Shown here: positions 44,717 to 56,796 of the stretch, in pieces | Numbering within the stretch: the stretch's first letter is position 1 | How the letters are laid out: each line of letters begins with the position of its first letter | Assembly (NCBI GenBank): GCA_025403435.1 | Contig: CM046337.1 | Coordinates: forward strand, 7,501-71,500 | DNA from: Artocarpus heterophyllus | Lineage: Eukaryota; Streptophyta; Magnoliopsida; Rosales; Moraceae | Reading direction: 5' to 3' | Length of the DNA stretch: 64,000 nucleotides | The notes under the pieces: model-generated | What the model was told of the DNA's origin: nothing | Databases searched by the model: none | The model's input: only the letters and a program-made list of their open reading frames with translations | Made by a program: the position numbers and the translations under genes

Positions 44717-45293
44717 TCTTACTCCCACTAACCTTCTAGTATATATATTGATCCATGATATTCTCTTCAAAACCAAATGAAGAGATAACGTCATGGAACT
44801 TTAGATACCACTGACGAGAGGCTTGTTTCAATCCATATATGGATTTCTTAAGGTTGCAGATTAAATACTCACCATCACTAGAGGAGAATCCTTCTGATTG
44901 TTTCATGTAAACCTCTTCCTTTAGATCACCATTGAGAAACGTCGTTTTCACATCCATTTGATGTAAATCCAAATCTAATGGGCAACCAATGCCACAATAA
45001 CTCGAAGAGAATCCTTTTTAGATATAGGAGAAAAAGTCTCCATGTAGTCGATTCTTTCCTTTTGAGTGAATCATTTGGCAATGAGTCTTGCTTATGTCTC
45101 TCAGTGTTGCCCAATAAGTCTTTCTTTGTCTTAAAGACCCATTTATATCTAATGGTTTTTACATTATCAGGCAACTCAATGAGATCCCAGACTCCGTTAG
45201 ATGCCATAGAATCCACCTTAACTTTTATGACACTATACCATAAATCAAATTCCTTAGAACTTATGGCCTGTGAAAATGTTTCAGGATCATTTG
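44717..45293 (-). pseudogene. Copia B reverse transcriptase N-terminal fragment
   Basis: The minus strand encodes NDPETFSQAISSKEFDLWY, ASNGVWDLIELPDNVKTI, YKWVFKTKKD, then MDVKTTFLNGDLKEEVYM and KSIYGLKQASRQWYLKFHDV. Frame changes occur near 45,090 and 44,970. Confidence 0.87.
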
Positions 45294-48200
45294 TGTGACA
45301 CCTGAGCATTTTTAGTATATTAAAAATGCAATAACTTAAGGATTATGTTAAGCAAAATATGTGTCATAAGGATTATTATTTAATCCAAATTTTATGATAA
45401 AGTCCATAGAAGTAAAAATGGGATTTTTAAGGATAAAAATCATGCTATAGTCTTAAATAAAGAAGGAATGATATGGAAATAAATTGAAAAACCTATTTGT
45501 TACAAAATATGTTGTAATACATGCTAAGACAAAAATACAGTTTAATAAAAATATTGTATAATAATATAAAAAATTATACAGTATTAGAATAATGTAGTAT
45601 AAGAAAGTACACTGATAAAGTTATATTGTATAGAAATTACACTGTAAGAGTAATATAGTGTAAGAATTTGACTGTTTAAGTTTAAGCAATACAAAAATCA
45701 GATTGTTTAAAGTTAAAGCAGTATAGAAATAATATTGTTTGGATGACATAAATGAGTAAGGAATGCTCTATAAACTCATAACACTATAGAGGATATACCG
45801 ACACTATAAGAAAAATACTGTTAATATAAATTTAGACTGTTTAAAGTTAAAACAATATAGGAATTACATTAAGTGGTGGACGTAAATAAGTATAGGAGGT
45901 TGTGGGACCTTATGAATTGTATAAAAAGGAATACCGACAGTATAAAAAAAATACTTTTAGTATAAATATGGACTATATAAAGTTAAGCAGTATAAATTTA
46001 GACTGTATAAAGTAAGGGGCCCATTAAGGGGACACCCAAAGGGTTTAGATTGGGCCACCACATCCCTTGATGTGGTCCAACCCCTTAATGCTAAATTAAC
46101 CCTAATCATGATTAAGGTGGTTAGTTACCAAAAAAAGGGGAAAAAAAGAGAAAAGAAGAAAAAAGAAGAAAAAAGGGGTGACACTCCAAGGGTGGAAAAT
46201 GTGTCACATCTCCCTTGGTGGAATTGACAAGTATTGTGGGAAATTTTTCCTTTGCAAACAAGTCCCTAGGGTGATGCCTATATATAGCCAATGACTTGTT
46301 GGAAAAAAAAGTTGGATTTTATGAAATTTTTCTCATTTTTTCCTCCCAAAGAAAACCGACCACTCCCATGGAATCTCCTCAAAATTTTTCCATGCACAAG
46401 CCTCTAAATTATGTTTGAAGCAAGTCTAAGTATTGAAGATCAAGGATAAGCAATTGTGGATGTAAAAATCCAAACTTTACTATGGGGTTTTTAGTTTATT
46501 TTATTCGGTTTTGGATAGGGTTTTCATGGTTGTGTTATAGATTTTTGTCCAGGGAACTTTGAAGGGTTTCAAGTAATGAAAAGAAAGGATAAACACCTTG
46601 CAAGGATTAGGTAGAATCCTAGTCTTTTTAATTAAGCTAAAGTTTATGTTTTATTATGCATACCAAGTGTTTGATATACATTAGGAGCTATGGTATGTAA
46701 GATGGACACTATAGCATGATTGTTTTATGTTTTAAATTGATGGCGATGATGATAGAAAGAAAGAAAGAAAGTAGGGGTGTTGGTATTTAAAAGTAGAAAA
46801 TTGTTAAACTTTGTATTTTAAACAAAGTTTAACTAGTTTTAAAGGAATGGGGTTTTGAGGGCCTTAGAGGCAAAATTATGTTCTAAGTAAGGACTGGAAT
46901 CTACCAAAATAGTGAGGGAAACAACTTTTGTGAACAAAGTTTTGCAAAATTCCAAAAGGACTGAATTGCAAAGTTTTGTAAAAAAATTCAACAGATTCAA
47001 AAATCAGCCAAAAAGTCTACCTTAATGTTGGAATTTCAGGACAGTTAAAACACAAAAGTTGTAGACCTCATCAAACCTATTAAGACTACATGGACAGTTT
47101 GTCAAAATTCTGCTCAGTTGAGGAGTTATAAATTTTACGAAATTTTGAGTATAAAATTTCATGAAATGATAATGTTATGAAATGTTTAGAATTTAACCAA
47201 GGCGCTTTTGTAAGTTTTATTCCTTGCAAAAAAAACTGAATGTTTTGGTATGAAGTGATTGTCTTTGGTTTTGGGGGCAAAAATGTCAAGATTTTTTGTG
47301 TTTTGGACTAAAACCATAAAATCGTGTAAAAACTGGGTTTTCACAAGGAAACGTTGGTTTTTTGCACTGTTGTAGGTAGTGAGTACTCATAGATGCTAAG
47401 TTTTAAAGGATTTAAAGTTTAGTCAAGGAATAAATGAAAGAAACGAACGTTAAGGACAAAAATGTAAAGATTTTCGTATTACAGATCAAAACTATAAAGT
47501 TTTGACACAATAGATTTTAACAAAGAAAAACTATTTTTTAGTTCTCTGCAATGTTATGAGAAGTAAAGAAATGAAAGTGATGTTTTAAAAAACGAGTTCC
47601 AAAAGTTTTTTAAGACACGATAAGGGCAAAATGGTCATTTTGTAAAAAAGGCCAAAATGGACTCGAAACGCCTAATGTTTGAAAAGCTTCTTAGCGGGAA
47701 TTTTTCCATTACATGTAAGAAATGAAAGGAAAAGTTAATCAAAAAGTTTAATAAGTTATGAACTTTACGAAAAACCCGTCAAGGATAAAATCATCATTTT
47801 TGAGAAAACGGCTAGAACGGAGTGAACACTTCGAATTAGCAAAACGTTCTTAGACAGAAAATGTTTCATATCTTGTTAGGTAAATAAAGCGTCGAATGAG
47901 ATGCGAGATTTAACTAAGGGACGTTTAAGTTAAGTTAAAATAATGATAACTCGATGGGTTACGGAGTTAAGTAAAGGGAAAGATAACCCCAGTGGGTTAC
48001 AAAGCTAAGTAGAAGAAAGGTAAACCAATGGGATATAAAGTAAAAGAAAGTAAACCGATAGTATACAAGTTAAGTAAAAAGGAATAAACGATTAATAATT
48101 AAGTTCTATTATCAATCAAGCAGATTAATAATATGAAAAGTTAACTAATAAGTCAGGTGTCGTTTAATCAGGACATAGAAGTCGATTAATGAAAAAAAAG

Positions 48201-49623
48201 CAATGAGACAGGAATGTTAGAGCTATAGACAAGTAAGTTCAAACCTCACCTATAGCATGAAGAAAATGATTTTCAAATGTTTATGTATATGCTTGCAAAT
48301 GTATGTGCAATTGTTATACCAGTTGTTTTTGAAGTATATTTTCACTAGTTATGCATAAAGTTTTAAAGATTAAGTAAAAGTTTGCAATGTATTTGCAACA
48401 ATTATGTTTAAAGTTTGCATTTTGTTAATACATAACGTTTTATGGTCTAAGTTATAAGTTTTATGTTGCATTTGTTATGCAATAAGTTATAGAGATCAAG
48501 TTATGGTTTGCGTTATGATTACATTTGATATACTTAATACTTATATGCTAAAGATATAGCATTTGATATCCTCACTAAAGTTAATAAGAAGGTAAAGTAA
48601 AGATAAAAAGAAAGCATCGTACCAGCCTCTTTGATGTGAGGTATACAAGTAAAGATAAAGTTTTAACCTCCTTGATGTGAGGTATACAAGTAAAGTTAAA
48701 GTTATGACCACGGTGTGAGATGGTCTCAAGTCTTCCACAAGGGAGGCATCATATTTATGATCTCATGATTAATGATGTTGGTACAAACACTAAAGTTTAT
48801 ATGATAAGGAAAGTTAAGGAACAAAGATAAAAAGTTAAAGTAAAAAATGAATGTTTATAGGATACGCATAATTGAAAGTTCATAATTGAGTATAAATAGA
48901 ATCAAGCATTTTAATTTTGCTTGTATTCCTTGTTATGAAATATTTATGTATTATGTTTATGAAAAACATTTTTAGGTTTACAAGAAAAGGTTTATGAAGG
49001 ACGTTTTAAGAAAAAACGTTTAAGAAATGTTTTATGAAAAATGTTTTAAGAGAAAAATTTTTATGAGAAAAGCTTATAAAGCATGTTAAAATGATTTGTG
49101 AGTTTATGTTTGAACTTACTAAGCGAAAGCTCATTAAAAGTTCCTTCATGCTATAGGTAGTCCCTATGGGTGTCCAGTAGGACCTGTTTGAAGAGCTCGG
49201 TCCTGCAGAGGACAAATGTGAAGATTTGGGTATGGATATCACTACAGTATGTTTCCACTGCTTAAAGAAAAATTTTTCCCACTACTTGATATAGTGTTTT
49301 CAAAGTTTTAAGAAAATCGAAGGTTTAAGAAATGTTTTCAAAGCTTTAAGATATATTTACGAAATGTTTTACATAATTATAAAGTTAAGTTTTAAGTTAT
49401 GATTCAGTTAATGTTTCTTATTTAGTATTAAGAAACAATTTGAAATGCTTTTAAAGTCAAATGTTGAGTGATGTCTCAATTTAAGTTGCAACAGCTTTTA
49501 AGTATGTTAAAAAGGAACGGAAAAAAAATTTATTCAGTATTTTTCTTACTAAATAAGTAAGATTAATGATTAAGAAATGATGTCAAAGAAAGTTAAGTGA
49601 CGACCCGAAAAGGCAAGGCGTCA
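45294..49623 (+). mobile_element. 4.3-kb LTR (family L2, copy c)
   Basis: It starts TGTGACACCTGAGC and ends near AAGGCGTCA, and matches copy b from end to end: AAAAATGCAATAA near the start, GGGCCACCACATCC, TAAGCTCAT-AAAAGTTCCTTCATGCT and the terminal GAAAAGGC. It separates two collinear copia B pieces. No matching 5-bp duplication was found, so the ends are approximate. TATATATA at about 46,280 may be its TATA box. Confidence 0.8.
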
Positions 49624-49819
49624 AAAGTTATGGCTCCAAAGTTATAGTCAGACTCTTGTAGATACACAATACAGTCACCAAGAATCACCGATCGCTTTAC
49701 TTTAGTAGATCTCCTTAATGTCGGTTCAACATTCTCTTAGGGAACATACTATTCAACAGGCTATTCAACTGGTTCCTGTATCTATTGTTCAGCTGGATCT
49801 ACTACTTCTTGATCAGTAG
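49624..49819 (-). pseudogene. Copia B linker between integrase and reverse transcriptase
   Basis: The minus strand reads EPTLRRSTKVKRSVILGDC and IVYLQESDYNFG, matching the RRSQREKR and YLQESE region that precedes reverse transcriptase in copia A. Confidence 0.8.
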
Positions 49820-50198
49820 TGTAATGACTAGGGAAATTCATTAATAAAATCTAATATTTAAATTGGGTTTAATTAATGAATTTACCCTTAAAAATTGTAA
49901 TTTTTGTAAAAATTGTGACAAGGTACAAATAAGCGGTATTAACTAGATGTTTCACTGCGAATGTGATACAATGTTGGATATTTTTAATACAGATTTTATG
50001 AGTTTGATTACTCAAAAATTTGTAAATAATATCCATAAAATGAATTTTATATCACAATTAATTATAAAATTGTGATACAGACGAACAGGTACTTGGTATA
50101 CGAATAAGACATAGAGTCCATCGAAACCCAACTTAGTGTAAAAACGAGGCCGATGCAGTATAAGTATACTGCTAAGTGAAAACGCAGATATGAAAAAC
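49820..50198 (+). mobile_element. Left part of 3.0-kb LTR (family L2-like, copy d)
   Basis: It begins TGTAATGACTAGGG after the copia linker and is interrupted at 50,198 by the 8.97-kb element. The other part is 59,166-61,760. Outer flanks AGTAG and AGCAG (one mismatch) may be its target duplication. Confidence 0.75.
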
Positions 50199-52551
50199 TG
50201 TGACACCCGTTATTCTCCTAACGGGTATTGAGGTAATTAAATTAATTTTTAATGTATAAAAAAAATTGCTTCATTTAAATTTATTTTATAATATTTATTT
50301 TTATCTATTTTTAAATTTTCTAAAATTCTCCTATATTTATTTAGTATGATTACTAAAAAGCCTTAGAACTTCTAATAAATCTCAAAAATGTCATATTGGC
50401 ATTATGTGTGTTAAAGTCTTTAGATGAGACATAAGGATATCTTTTCCAACTACTCTTGACCCTCATTTTCTTTATTTCCTCCGTGACATGCTTCAACATG
50501 TCTCCTCTATAATTGTTTCTATCACTTCTTTTCAAAGACTTCATCTTTTCTTCCTTTCTCTTCCACGGTTCCCACACTCTTCTTCTCATTTCTTTGCTGA
50601 AGCAAAATACTTAGAGAACTTCTTCAAGGCAGCCATAAAAATCAGCCATCATCACCTCCATTTGAGCAAGAATTTCAGTCATACCGAAGTAAAGGAACCT
50701 GTTTTGAAGCCATTTCAAGCTTCCAACTAACCATAATCCGAGGTTAGAATCTTATGAACAAATTTAGTCTTTCATTTATAAATTTTCTTTTATACTAAAG
50801 GATTATTCAAATTTGCGTTCTTAAACCTAAGTATATGTTTGTTGCTATTTTGGAGCATATGTATGAAGTCTAAGTGTATATGCCCTAGACAGAAAATTTA
50901 TATTGTTAAACTTTGTAATACCTCTATGGGCAGTGGTTATTTCTTGAAATTCTAAGATTAAATTAAAATGAATTTTATGAATTGGTTTGCATATTTGAAA
51001 AGTAGCATCCTAGGCTTTCTAACGAGCTATCATAAACCTAAATCGGAGTTGTATTTTATTTTCTAAGAATTATTTAATTTTTGTATTGGAAACTAGTAAA
51101 TCTACCAGTTTGTTATGGTATACCAGCTGCTAACCTGAACCAAGAACCCATCTTTGCTCACCACCTAATTCTTTAATGTCTTGCAACCTTTCCAATATTA
51201 TCCTAAGTGATTGATGAATCTTATTAGGGACTAAAACATATAGATTACTTGTTCACATTTTATATTGTGTTAAGACAAAAATTGTTTACTGTGGTATTCA
51301 AAAGAGATTTATATAAAAGCTTTAATGGCATACTAGTAAGATAAGTTTACACATGATTTATTTATGAATGTAGTTGTATGTTGTGCTTTAGTTTTAATTG
51401 TCCTTATGCACGCCTTAGGATCAAGGGAGTATGGAGCTAACGTTAACTGATTCCAGGATTAAAAGATTGTTGATAAGCTTAAAAGGTAGGGATTCTATTA
51501 CTCATCTTTTGTGAGGTTTTTATAGAATTAAAATTGATTGTTTTGCCGCAATATATATATATCTATGTTGAACTGATATTATATGATTATCACATATGAA
51601 ACTATGACATAGACTCGTCTTGTATTGTACGGCGAGGAACATAATGAATTGACACATGTTATAAATTGAGAAGCATGGTTAGGAAAACTAACTCTATTGA
51701 TAATGATTCAATATAGAGAAATTGTGAGACATGAAGAGGGCGACGGTTACGTCCTTGGGCATGAATACCCTAAAAGGTAAAATAGGGGGAAGGCGATGAC
51801 GCTTCCTTGGGTTGAAAGTCCCAGAACACACTGTACAGGAATCGATTTGGTGAGGACTCGGGGCTTGATGTCCCCTCACCGGAACACCCTTGGAATGTTT
51901 ATAGGGTGATCAAGTGCGCCCATTTGGGTTTCGATGAGTTGAGTGATACTCAATTTAACATGGATACCTAGGAACAATGATGATTGGTAATATTTGTATA
52001 AATGTGTAATTATGACACTTGGTAATGATTAATTACGGTATCCATAAGATGTGATCATAATAAACCTTATAATCTGGAATATGATGTAACCTACTAATCA
52101 TGCAGATTTTAATGTGGTAATGATAGAGGTGAGTAATAGCTTTCTCTACTGAGCATAGTGTTGCTCATTCCCTTATGTTTATATCTTTTCAGGACTCACT
52201 AAGTGTGAGGTGGCTACGAGAAATATAGTTGAGGAAGTGATCTAGCTATATTACATTGGGACTGCTTCAATTGTTGAGAATGTTCTTCATGATAATGTAA
52301 GCATCAATTGTTACTTTCTGTGACTGTATTATAATGTGTTGAGGGTTAAAATGATGATGACAACAGTTTATTTTATTAAATTTAAGGTGCTACATTAAAA
52401 CTGTGGTTTATTTATCGTTTATATTTTTATTTTTGAGTTGAGAGTTTTCATTTAAGTCCCGGGAAAATTTTAATCTTTAAGGTTTTACTTTTATTATTTA
52501 TTTTTATTTTATCTCATTAAAAACTGTTAACCCCCATATAGGGGCGTTACA
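50199..52551 (+). repeat. 5' LTR of the LOG-carrying element
   Basis: Identical to the 3' LTR except for one base (T at 52,033, C at 58,647) and one AT unit in a dinucleotide run near 51,551. Short frames inside are repeated in both LTRs and are not considered genes. Confidence 0.95.
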
Positions 52552-52558
52552 GAATTTT

Positions 52559-52571
52559 TGGTATCAGAGCC
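52559..52571 (+). promoter_or_regulatory. Primer-binding site, initiator Met tRNA type
   Basis: TGGTATCAGAGCC lies 7 nt after the 5' LTR and is the standard sequence complementary to the 3' end of plant initiator Met tRNA, where minus-strand DNA synthesis starts. Confidence 0.92.
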
Positions 52572-53699
52572 TAGGTTCGGTTAACCTAGGGAGTGTAGCA
52601 CCACTTTAAAAAATATATTTTTGAGATGGTTTTGAAGCTGAATTTTCAGTGTCATCATCAAAATGAACCTTCACATTGATTTATACAGTCTAGAAGGATG
52701 TAACATGGAAAGGCCATAGAATGAAAATATCAATAGTTATATGAGTACAATAATTATATAGAAGGAAAGTATTAATAGTTATAAGGGAATGATAATTATA
52801 TGGAATGAGTTTATAAGTAGAATGCTTATGAGAGATTCGTATAATATTTGGATCTATAAGCATATCTAATTCGTATAAACGATGAGAAATTCGTATAGAT
52901 ACGAGGATTTAAAAGCCTTTTGTCTCGTGAAAAACAATAAGAAATATAAGGTTTGATTTATTGATTTTAAAGTTTGACATAGATATGCCAAATTTTTCGT
53001 AATTGATTCAAACCTAAGTAATGATTATGTGTGGATTCGATGGAGCACATAAGTGTCAATGTCTTTTCTTAAAAGTTCTATATATTTGAGGAATATGATA
53101 TAAGTTGGGAATCATGGTATTGAATCTTGAGAGAAATAAATGTTAGACTTTTGGTCTGTTGAGACTGTGTAAAGTCTAGAATGCATGAATCTCAAAATTG
53201 GAATATTTCGTTACGTACATTGTATTTAAGTGTATCAGTGAATCTTTTGGTTACCTAAGGTTTTGTTATATGAGGAAATTATATATTGTATGAGTAGAAT
53301 TATGGGGATTGTAGATGTTCTTAAGTAGTAACATCAAGTGTCTTTGTTCATTGATATGGTCTACGTTGAAAGACGTAAATCGTATTGATTTCAAGGTTAG
53401 TCACATTCTAAACCCTTGGTAGCAATGATGATGAATCCATTGATAGATGTTAAGTATTAGGAATAACATATGGGTGTATGCATTGTTCAATAAGGTTTTG
53501 ATTAAAACAAAATTATTTGAGTTGCTGGAAGATTATGTTGTTATGAAATGATTTTAAATATCATTCAGGAAGATCCTTGTTGTCGTTAAATTAGATTTGT
53601 TGTTTATAGTTAACTTTATCTATAGTGGACTTTGAATTGGGTTTAAGATTTATACAAATTGGTTTTCAATTTTATGTTTGTTATTTAACTCGTTCCAAA
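52572..53699 (+). other. Non-coding leader region of the LOG-carrying element
   Basis: About 1.1 kb of AT-rich sequence without an open frame or recognisable retroviral domain. Gag would be expected here in an autonomous relative. Confidence 0.6.
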
Positions 53700-54039
53700 T
53701 GTGTTAAGGCCCGAAACAACCTGACCATTTTCAACTTAGAACATTTGGGCCTAGTTCAAATCTTAAATCAGTTTGATTCACACTGTCTCTCCCACGTGGT
53801 CTCTATACGTGTCATATACAGTGGTTTAATTAATGTTTACAAATACGTTTACTGTGTATAGGAGCTTATTTCTCCGAGTTCACTTTTTCTCTCTTAATTT
53901 GTTATTTTTTCTCTAAATCGCAAATCCTCTTCTTTTTCATTAGAAATTCTTCTTTTCCTCTAAAAGAAGAAGGAATTCTAGGATTCTGCAATTTACTATC
54001 TTAATTTTTCCTTTCTATTTACTCTTCTTTCATCTCATC
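53700..54039 (+). promoter_or_regulatory. Promoter- and leader-like segment before the internal genes
   Basis: It contains a G-box (CCACGTGG, 53,792-53,799) and a second ACGT core (TACGTGTC, at about 53,807). A pyrimidine-rich leader-like stretch (53,875-54,035) then leads to the ATG at 54,040. These look like features of a plant gene promoter rather than of a retrotransposon interior. Inferred from motifs only. Confidence 0.4.
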
Positions 54040-54561
54040 ATGGACCCAAAGTACCAACACCTGAGAAAGTATTTCCCATCACTCTCCCAAAAGATTCTCA
54101 GAAAGAAATACAAGGCTAGAATTACTCGGTTGTGGATTCTTATGCGTTTTGGTATCCCTTGTGATGTGAGAATGTTGATAGAGGGGAAAATCCGTCCGAG
54201 TGACTTTAGTCAAGATGTCGGTTTACCAGGAACAGGTACCAGTCGTAGTGCAATGAAAAGAAGAGCTCGTGCCATCGTGGTCACTTGTAACAAATGTGGA
54301 AGACAAAATTGTAACGGTAAATGTACTTCACCTGGTTATATGTCTACGAATAGAGAGGATAAAATAAGGTTTTGTAGGGATGGACTTTCAAAGGAGAACT
54401 TGGATAGCATCCATCCTCCTCTCCACGGTCACCCTAGTAGATATGTTCAAGGAGCTATTTTTAAACTCTGGCCTAAATTTTATACAGAAAGACAACGCCT
54501 CAGGAATATGGTATTTCTAGATCCTGTTTGCCAAGCCATAAGAAAACTGGATGGGGAATAA
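54040..54561 (+). CDS. Unrecognised basic protein with a Cys cluster
   Basis: An intact 173-residue frame inside the LTR element. I do not recognise the family. Residues 1-35 are strongly basic (RKKYKARITRL). A hydrophobic segment with IPCDVRMLIEGK follows, then a Gly/Thr/Ser linker. Next comes the basic run KRRARA (73-78) and four Cys at 83, 86, 91 and 95 (C-X2-C-X4-C-X3-C), probably metal-binding. The C-terminal third is aromatic and basic (FKLWPKFYTERQRLR). The layout, a basic run followed by a compact Cys cluster, suggests nucleic-acid binding. It is loosely like retrotransposon nucleocapsids and the small cysteine-rich proteins of some plant RNA viruses (carlavirus type); this resemblance is weak and unproven. 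Not a standard CCHC knuckle. Confidence 0.6.
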   Translation: MDPKYQHLRKYFPSLSQKILRKKYKARITRLWILMRFGIPCDVRMLIEGKIRPSDFSQDVGLPGTGTSRSAMKRRARAIVVTCNKCGRQNCNGKCTSPGYMSTNREDKIRFCRDGLSKENLDSIHPPLHGHPSRYVQGAIFKLWPKFYTERQRLRNMVFLDPVCQAIRKLDGE

Positions 54562-55206
54562 GTCATCGCTCTATAAAGGTTATTTAGTCTTTACTTATTT
54601 GAAGCAGTTTTAGCTGATGTTCAACAGTTTGTGTTTTTCTTTTACTCAGAATATTTGCTTTTGTGTTTGAAATAATTGTGATTATTAGATTGATACAGTA
54701 AGTGTTAATATCTTATTTAATTTATGATTTTCTTAAATATATATATATAATAAACTATATTATCTTATCAGACACGTTACATACGGTACAGTAATATGTT
54801 TGAATTTTGAAAAGCTTATCTAGATATTTCAAGATTTGTGTCTCAAATTTCAAAAGTTCTACAGTATTTGTCGTTTATATTAAATTTCTCGACTTGGTGT
54901 ATATTTGTCAAAAAGTCTACAGTTGTGTCATGAGGGTCTTCTGTCGAATTGTTCTCAATTGTCAAAAGTTATACAATTAGAGTCTAATCTTTTTCAAAAA
55001 GTGAATCAGATTTTCTGAAAACTATCAATCACCTTATCTTACTTTCTTATCCGCACAATATTTTGTTTAAATCTTTGGATTACCTTTTCATTACCTACTC
55101 GTCTATCTCTTTAGCCCTTTTTGTATATTTCTCATCTTTAAAATCTCATATAGAACCCGAAGTCTAAGTGGAGCAGACATTAAACAACCACTTCTATAAA
55201 CCAAAT
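54562..55206 (+). other. Spacer between the two internal genes
   Basis: About 645 nt, AT-rich, no long frame. It contains a TATATATATA run at about 54,739, about 465 nt before the LOG start codon, which may act as a TATA element. Confidence 0.4.
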
Positions 55207-55857
55207 ATGTCTACCTCCCAGTCCACGAAGAAAATAAAGAATGTCTGTGTCTTTTGTGGTTCCAGCCTTGGAAAAGATAAAGCTTATTTAGAAGCTGCAA
55301 ATCACTTAGGGCAAGTCCTAGCACACAAGAAGATTAACATAATCTATGGGGGTGGTAGTATAAAAATGATGGTAAATATGGCACTAGCAGCTAGGTCTAG
55401 CGACGCTACTGATGTAAAAATTTGGCCTCATATTCCAGTTGAAGGAAACCTTTGTAAGGAAGCCATAGGTAAGGGAGAAGGAGTCAGGAGTATCCCTAAA
55501 AATTTTAAAGACATAATCTATAATTCTGATGCTTTTATAGCATTACCTGGTGGTCTAGGTACTCTTGAGGAAATATTTATAGTTGCTTGTGGGCAATTGT
55601 TGGGCTTTTATTCCAAACCTTTGGGACTGCTGAACGTAAAGGGTTTTTATGACGGTCTTTTAAAATTTCTAGATTACGCTGTGGAAGAAAACATCACTAC
55701 AGAATCGGAGAGACAAATCTTTGTCACTGCTTCAACAGCTGAGGAATTGATAGATAAAATGCAAATCATACATCCAGAATCCGACACTGCAACATCCAAG
55801 CTTGAATGGGAAAGGGAAAGCCGGGAGCGGCCAATTGATTTGAATCTCCATCTGTAA
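55207..55857 (+). CDS. LOG-like protein (cytokinin riboside monophosphate phosphoribohydrolase family)
   Basis: An intact 216-residue intronless frame from ATG 55,207, the usual LOG length. LOG enzymes cut cytokinin riboside 5'-monophosphates to free active cytokinins in the cytosol. Visible are VCVFCGSS (13-20), YGGGS (47-51), SDAFIALPGG (107-116) with PGGLGTLEE (114-122; Glu122 is the expected catalytic Glu), KPLGLLNVKGFYDGLLKFLD (137-156) and a TAEEL segment. Missing or changed are the GLMG that normally follows GGGS (here SIKMMV) and the Met-His-x-Arg-Lys block before SDAF (here SIPKNFKDIIYN), which contains the catalytic Arg. Activity is therefore doubtful or altered. The C-terminus ends DLNLHL, an LxLxL EAR-like motif. 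Plant LOG genes have several introns; their absence is consistent with capture from mRNA. Confidence 0.85.
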   Translation: MSTSQSTKKIKNVCVFCGSSLGKDKAYLEAANHLGQVLAHKKINIIYGGGSIKMMVNMALAARSSDATDVKIWPHIPVEGNLCKEAIGKGEGVRSIPKNFKDIIYNSDAFIALPGGLGTLEEIFIVACGQLLGFYSKPLGLLNVKGFYDGLLKFLDYAVEENITTESERQIFVTASTAEELIDKMQIIHPESDTATSKLEWERESRERPIDLNLHL

Positions 55858-56796
55858 TCTTTTTGTTTTATCTTTGGCATGTAGGCATGTGTGTCCGTAT
55901 TTCGTGTGTTACGAATAACCGTTTACCTTGTATTCTGTGTTTCTTGTGGTACGTCGTTGTTCAATCTTTTAGATTCATTGAGCCTAATGCCGGGATGGCT
56001 GGATACGGAGTACTTGATGCTCTCGAAACGCATCCTTCTTAAGGTCCGATCTTTTGTTTATCGATGTTTTTGTATCCTCTAAGCATGCATGATATGGATA
56101 GCTGGTATACGGAGTGCCTTGTACTCTCGAAACGTATCCGTATTATGTTTGTAATGTGTAATATTCTGTTAATATTATGTGGAAGTACCAAAGTCAGTTA
56201 TGGGGATATTCCATATGAAATATGAGTATATTATTTGGATTGAATGTTTGTGTCATGAGGATAGCTGTTTAATGAAAAATATGTCGGGTATGTTTGCAAC
56301 CAGAGATTTCGTTTAATATCTCTATGAATAAGTTTAATGTATGGTTTTGAATATAAGTGTTTGTGATATATGTTTTATGATTATGTTTTAGTTTATTAGT
56401 TGAGGTATGAAATCAAATATATTTGACTTTTCCTTACTCAAAAAGGAAAAGGAACCTAAAGATGAAGTATATAAAATTTCTCTGGCAATCTCCTTAAATG
56501 TGATTGTAATCACAGTCCATGGACAATGAAGGACTGGAATCATGATACGGTCAATATGTATGCCTGATCAGATTCTTAGACTATTATACGGTGTTACAAG
56601 TTGAAACTTGTCAGAAATACTCTCATTGAGGGATTTAGGAGTAAGATTTATTATGCAAGTAAATAAGTGGAGATACGATGACTTAAATTTGGAGGACAAA
56701 CAACATTAACGGTTTAGACTCGGAATTGGAATCATAATGGAATTAAAATTTTTACTAGTATTGCTAGAATTGAAATTTCGAGGACGAAATTTCTTT
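55858..56796 (+). other. 3' interior of the LOG-carrying element
   Basis: Non-coding. Two related blocks at about 55,995-56,037 and 56,098-56,143 share GGATA-CTGG, ATACGGAGT and CTCTCGAAACG-ATCC. Then AT-rich sequence runs to the polypurine tract. Confidence 0.55.

Noticed and set aside
50353..51879. Short frames inside the 5' LTR (50,353-50,589, 50,488-50,730, 51,694-51,879), repeated in the 3' LTR
   Set aside because: They are duplicated only because the LTRs are; no domain, no codon bias, and they overlap on both strands.
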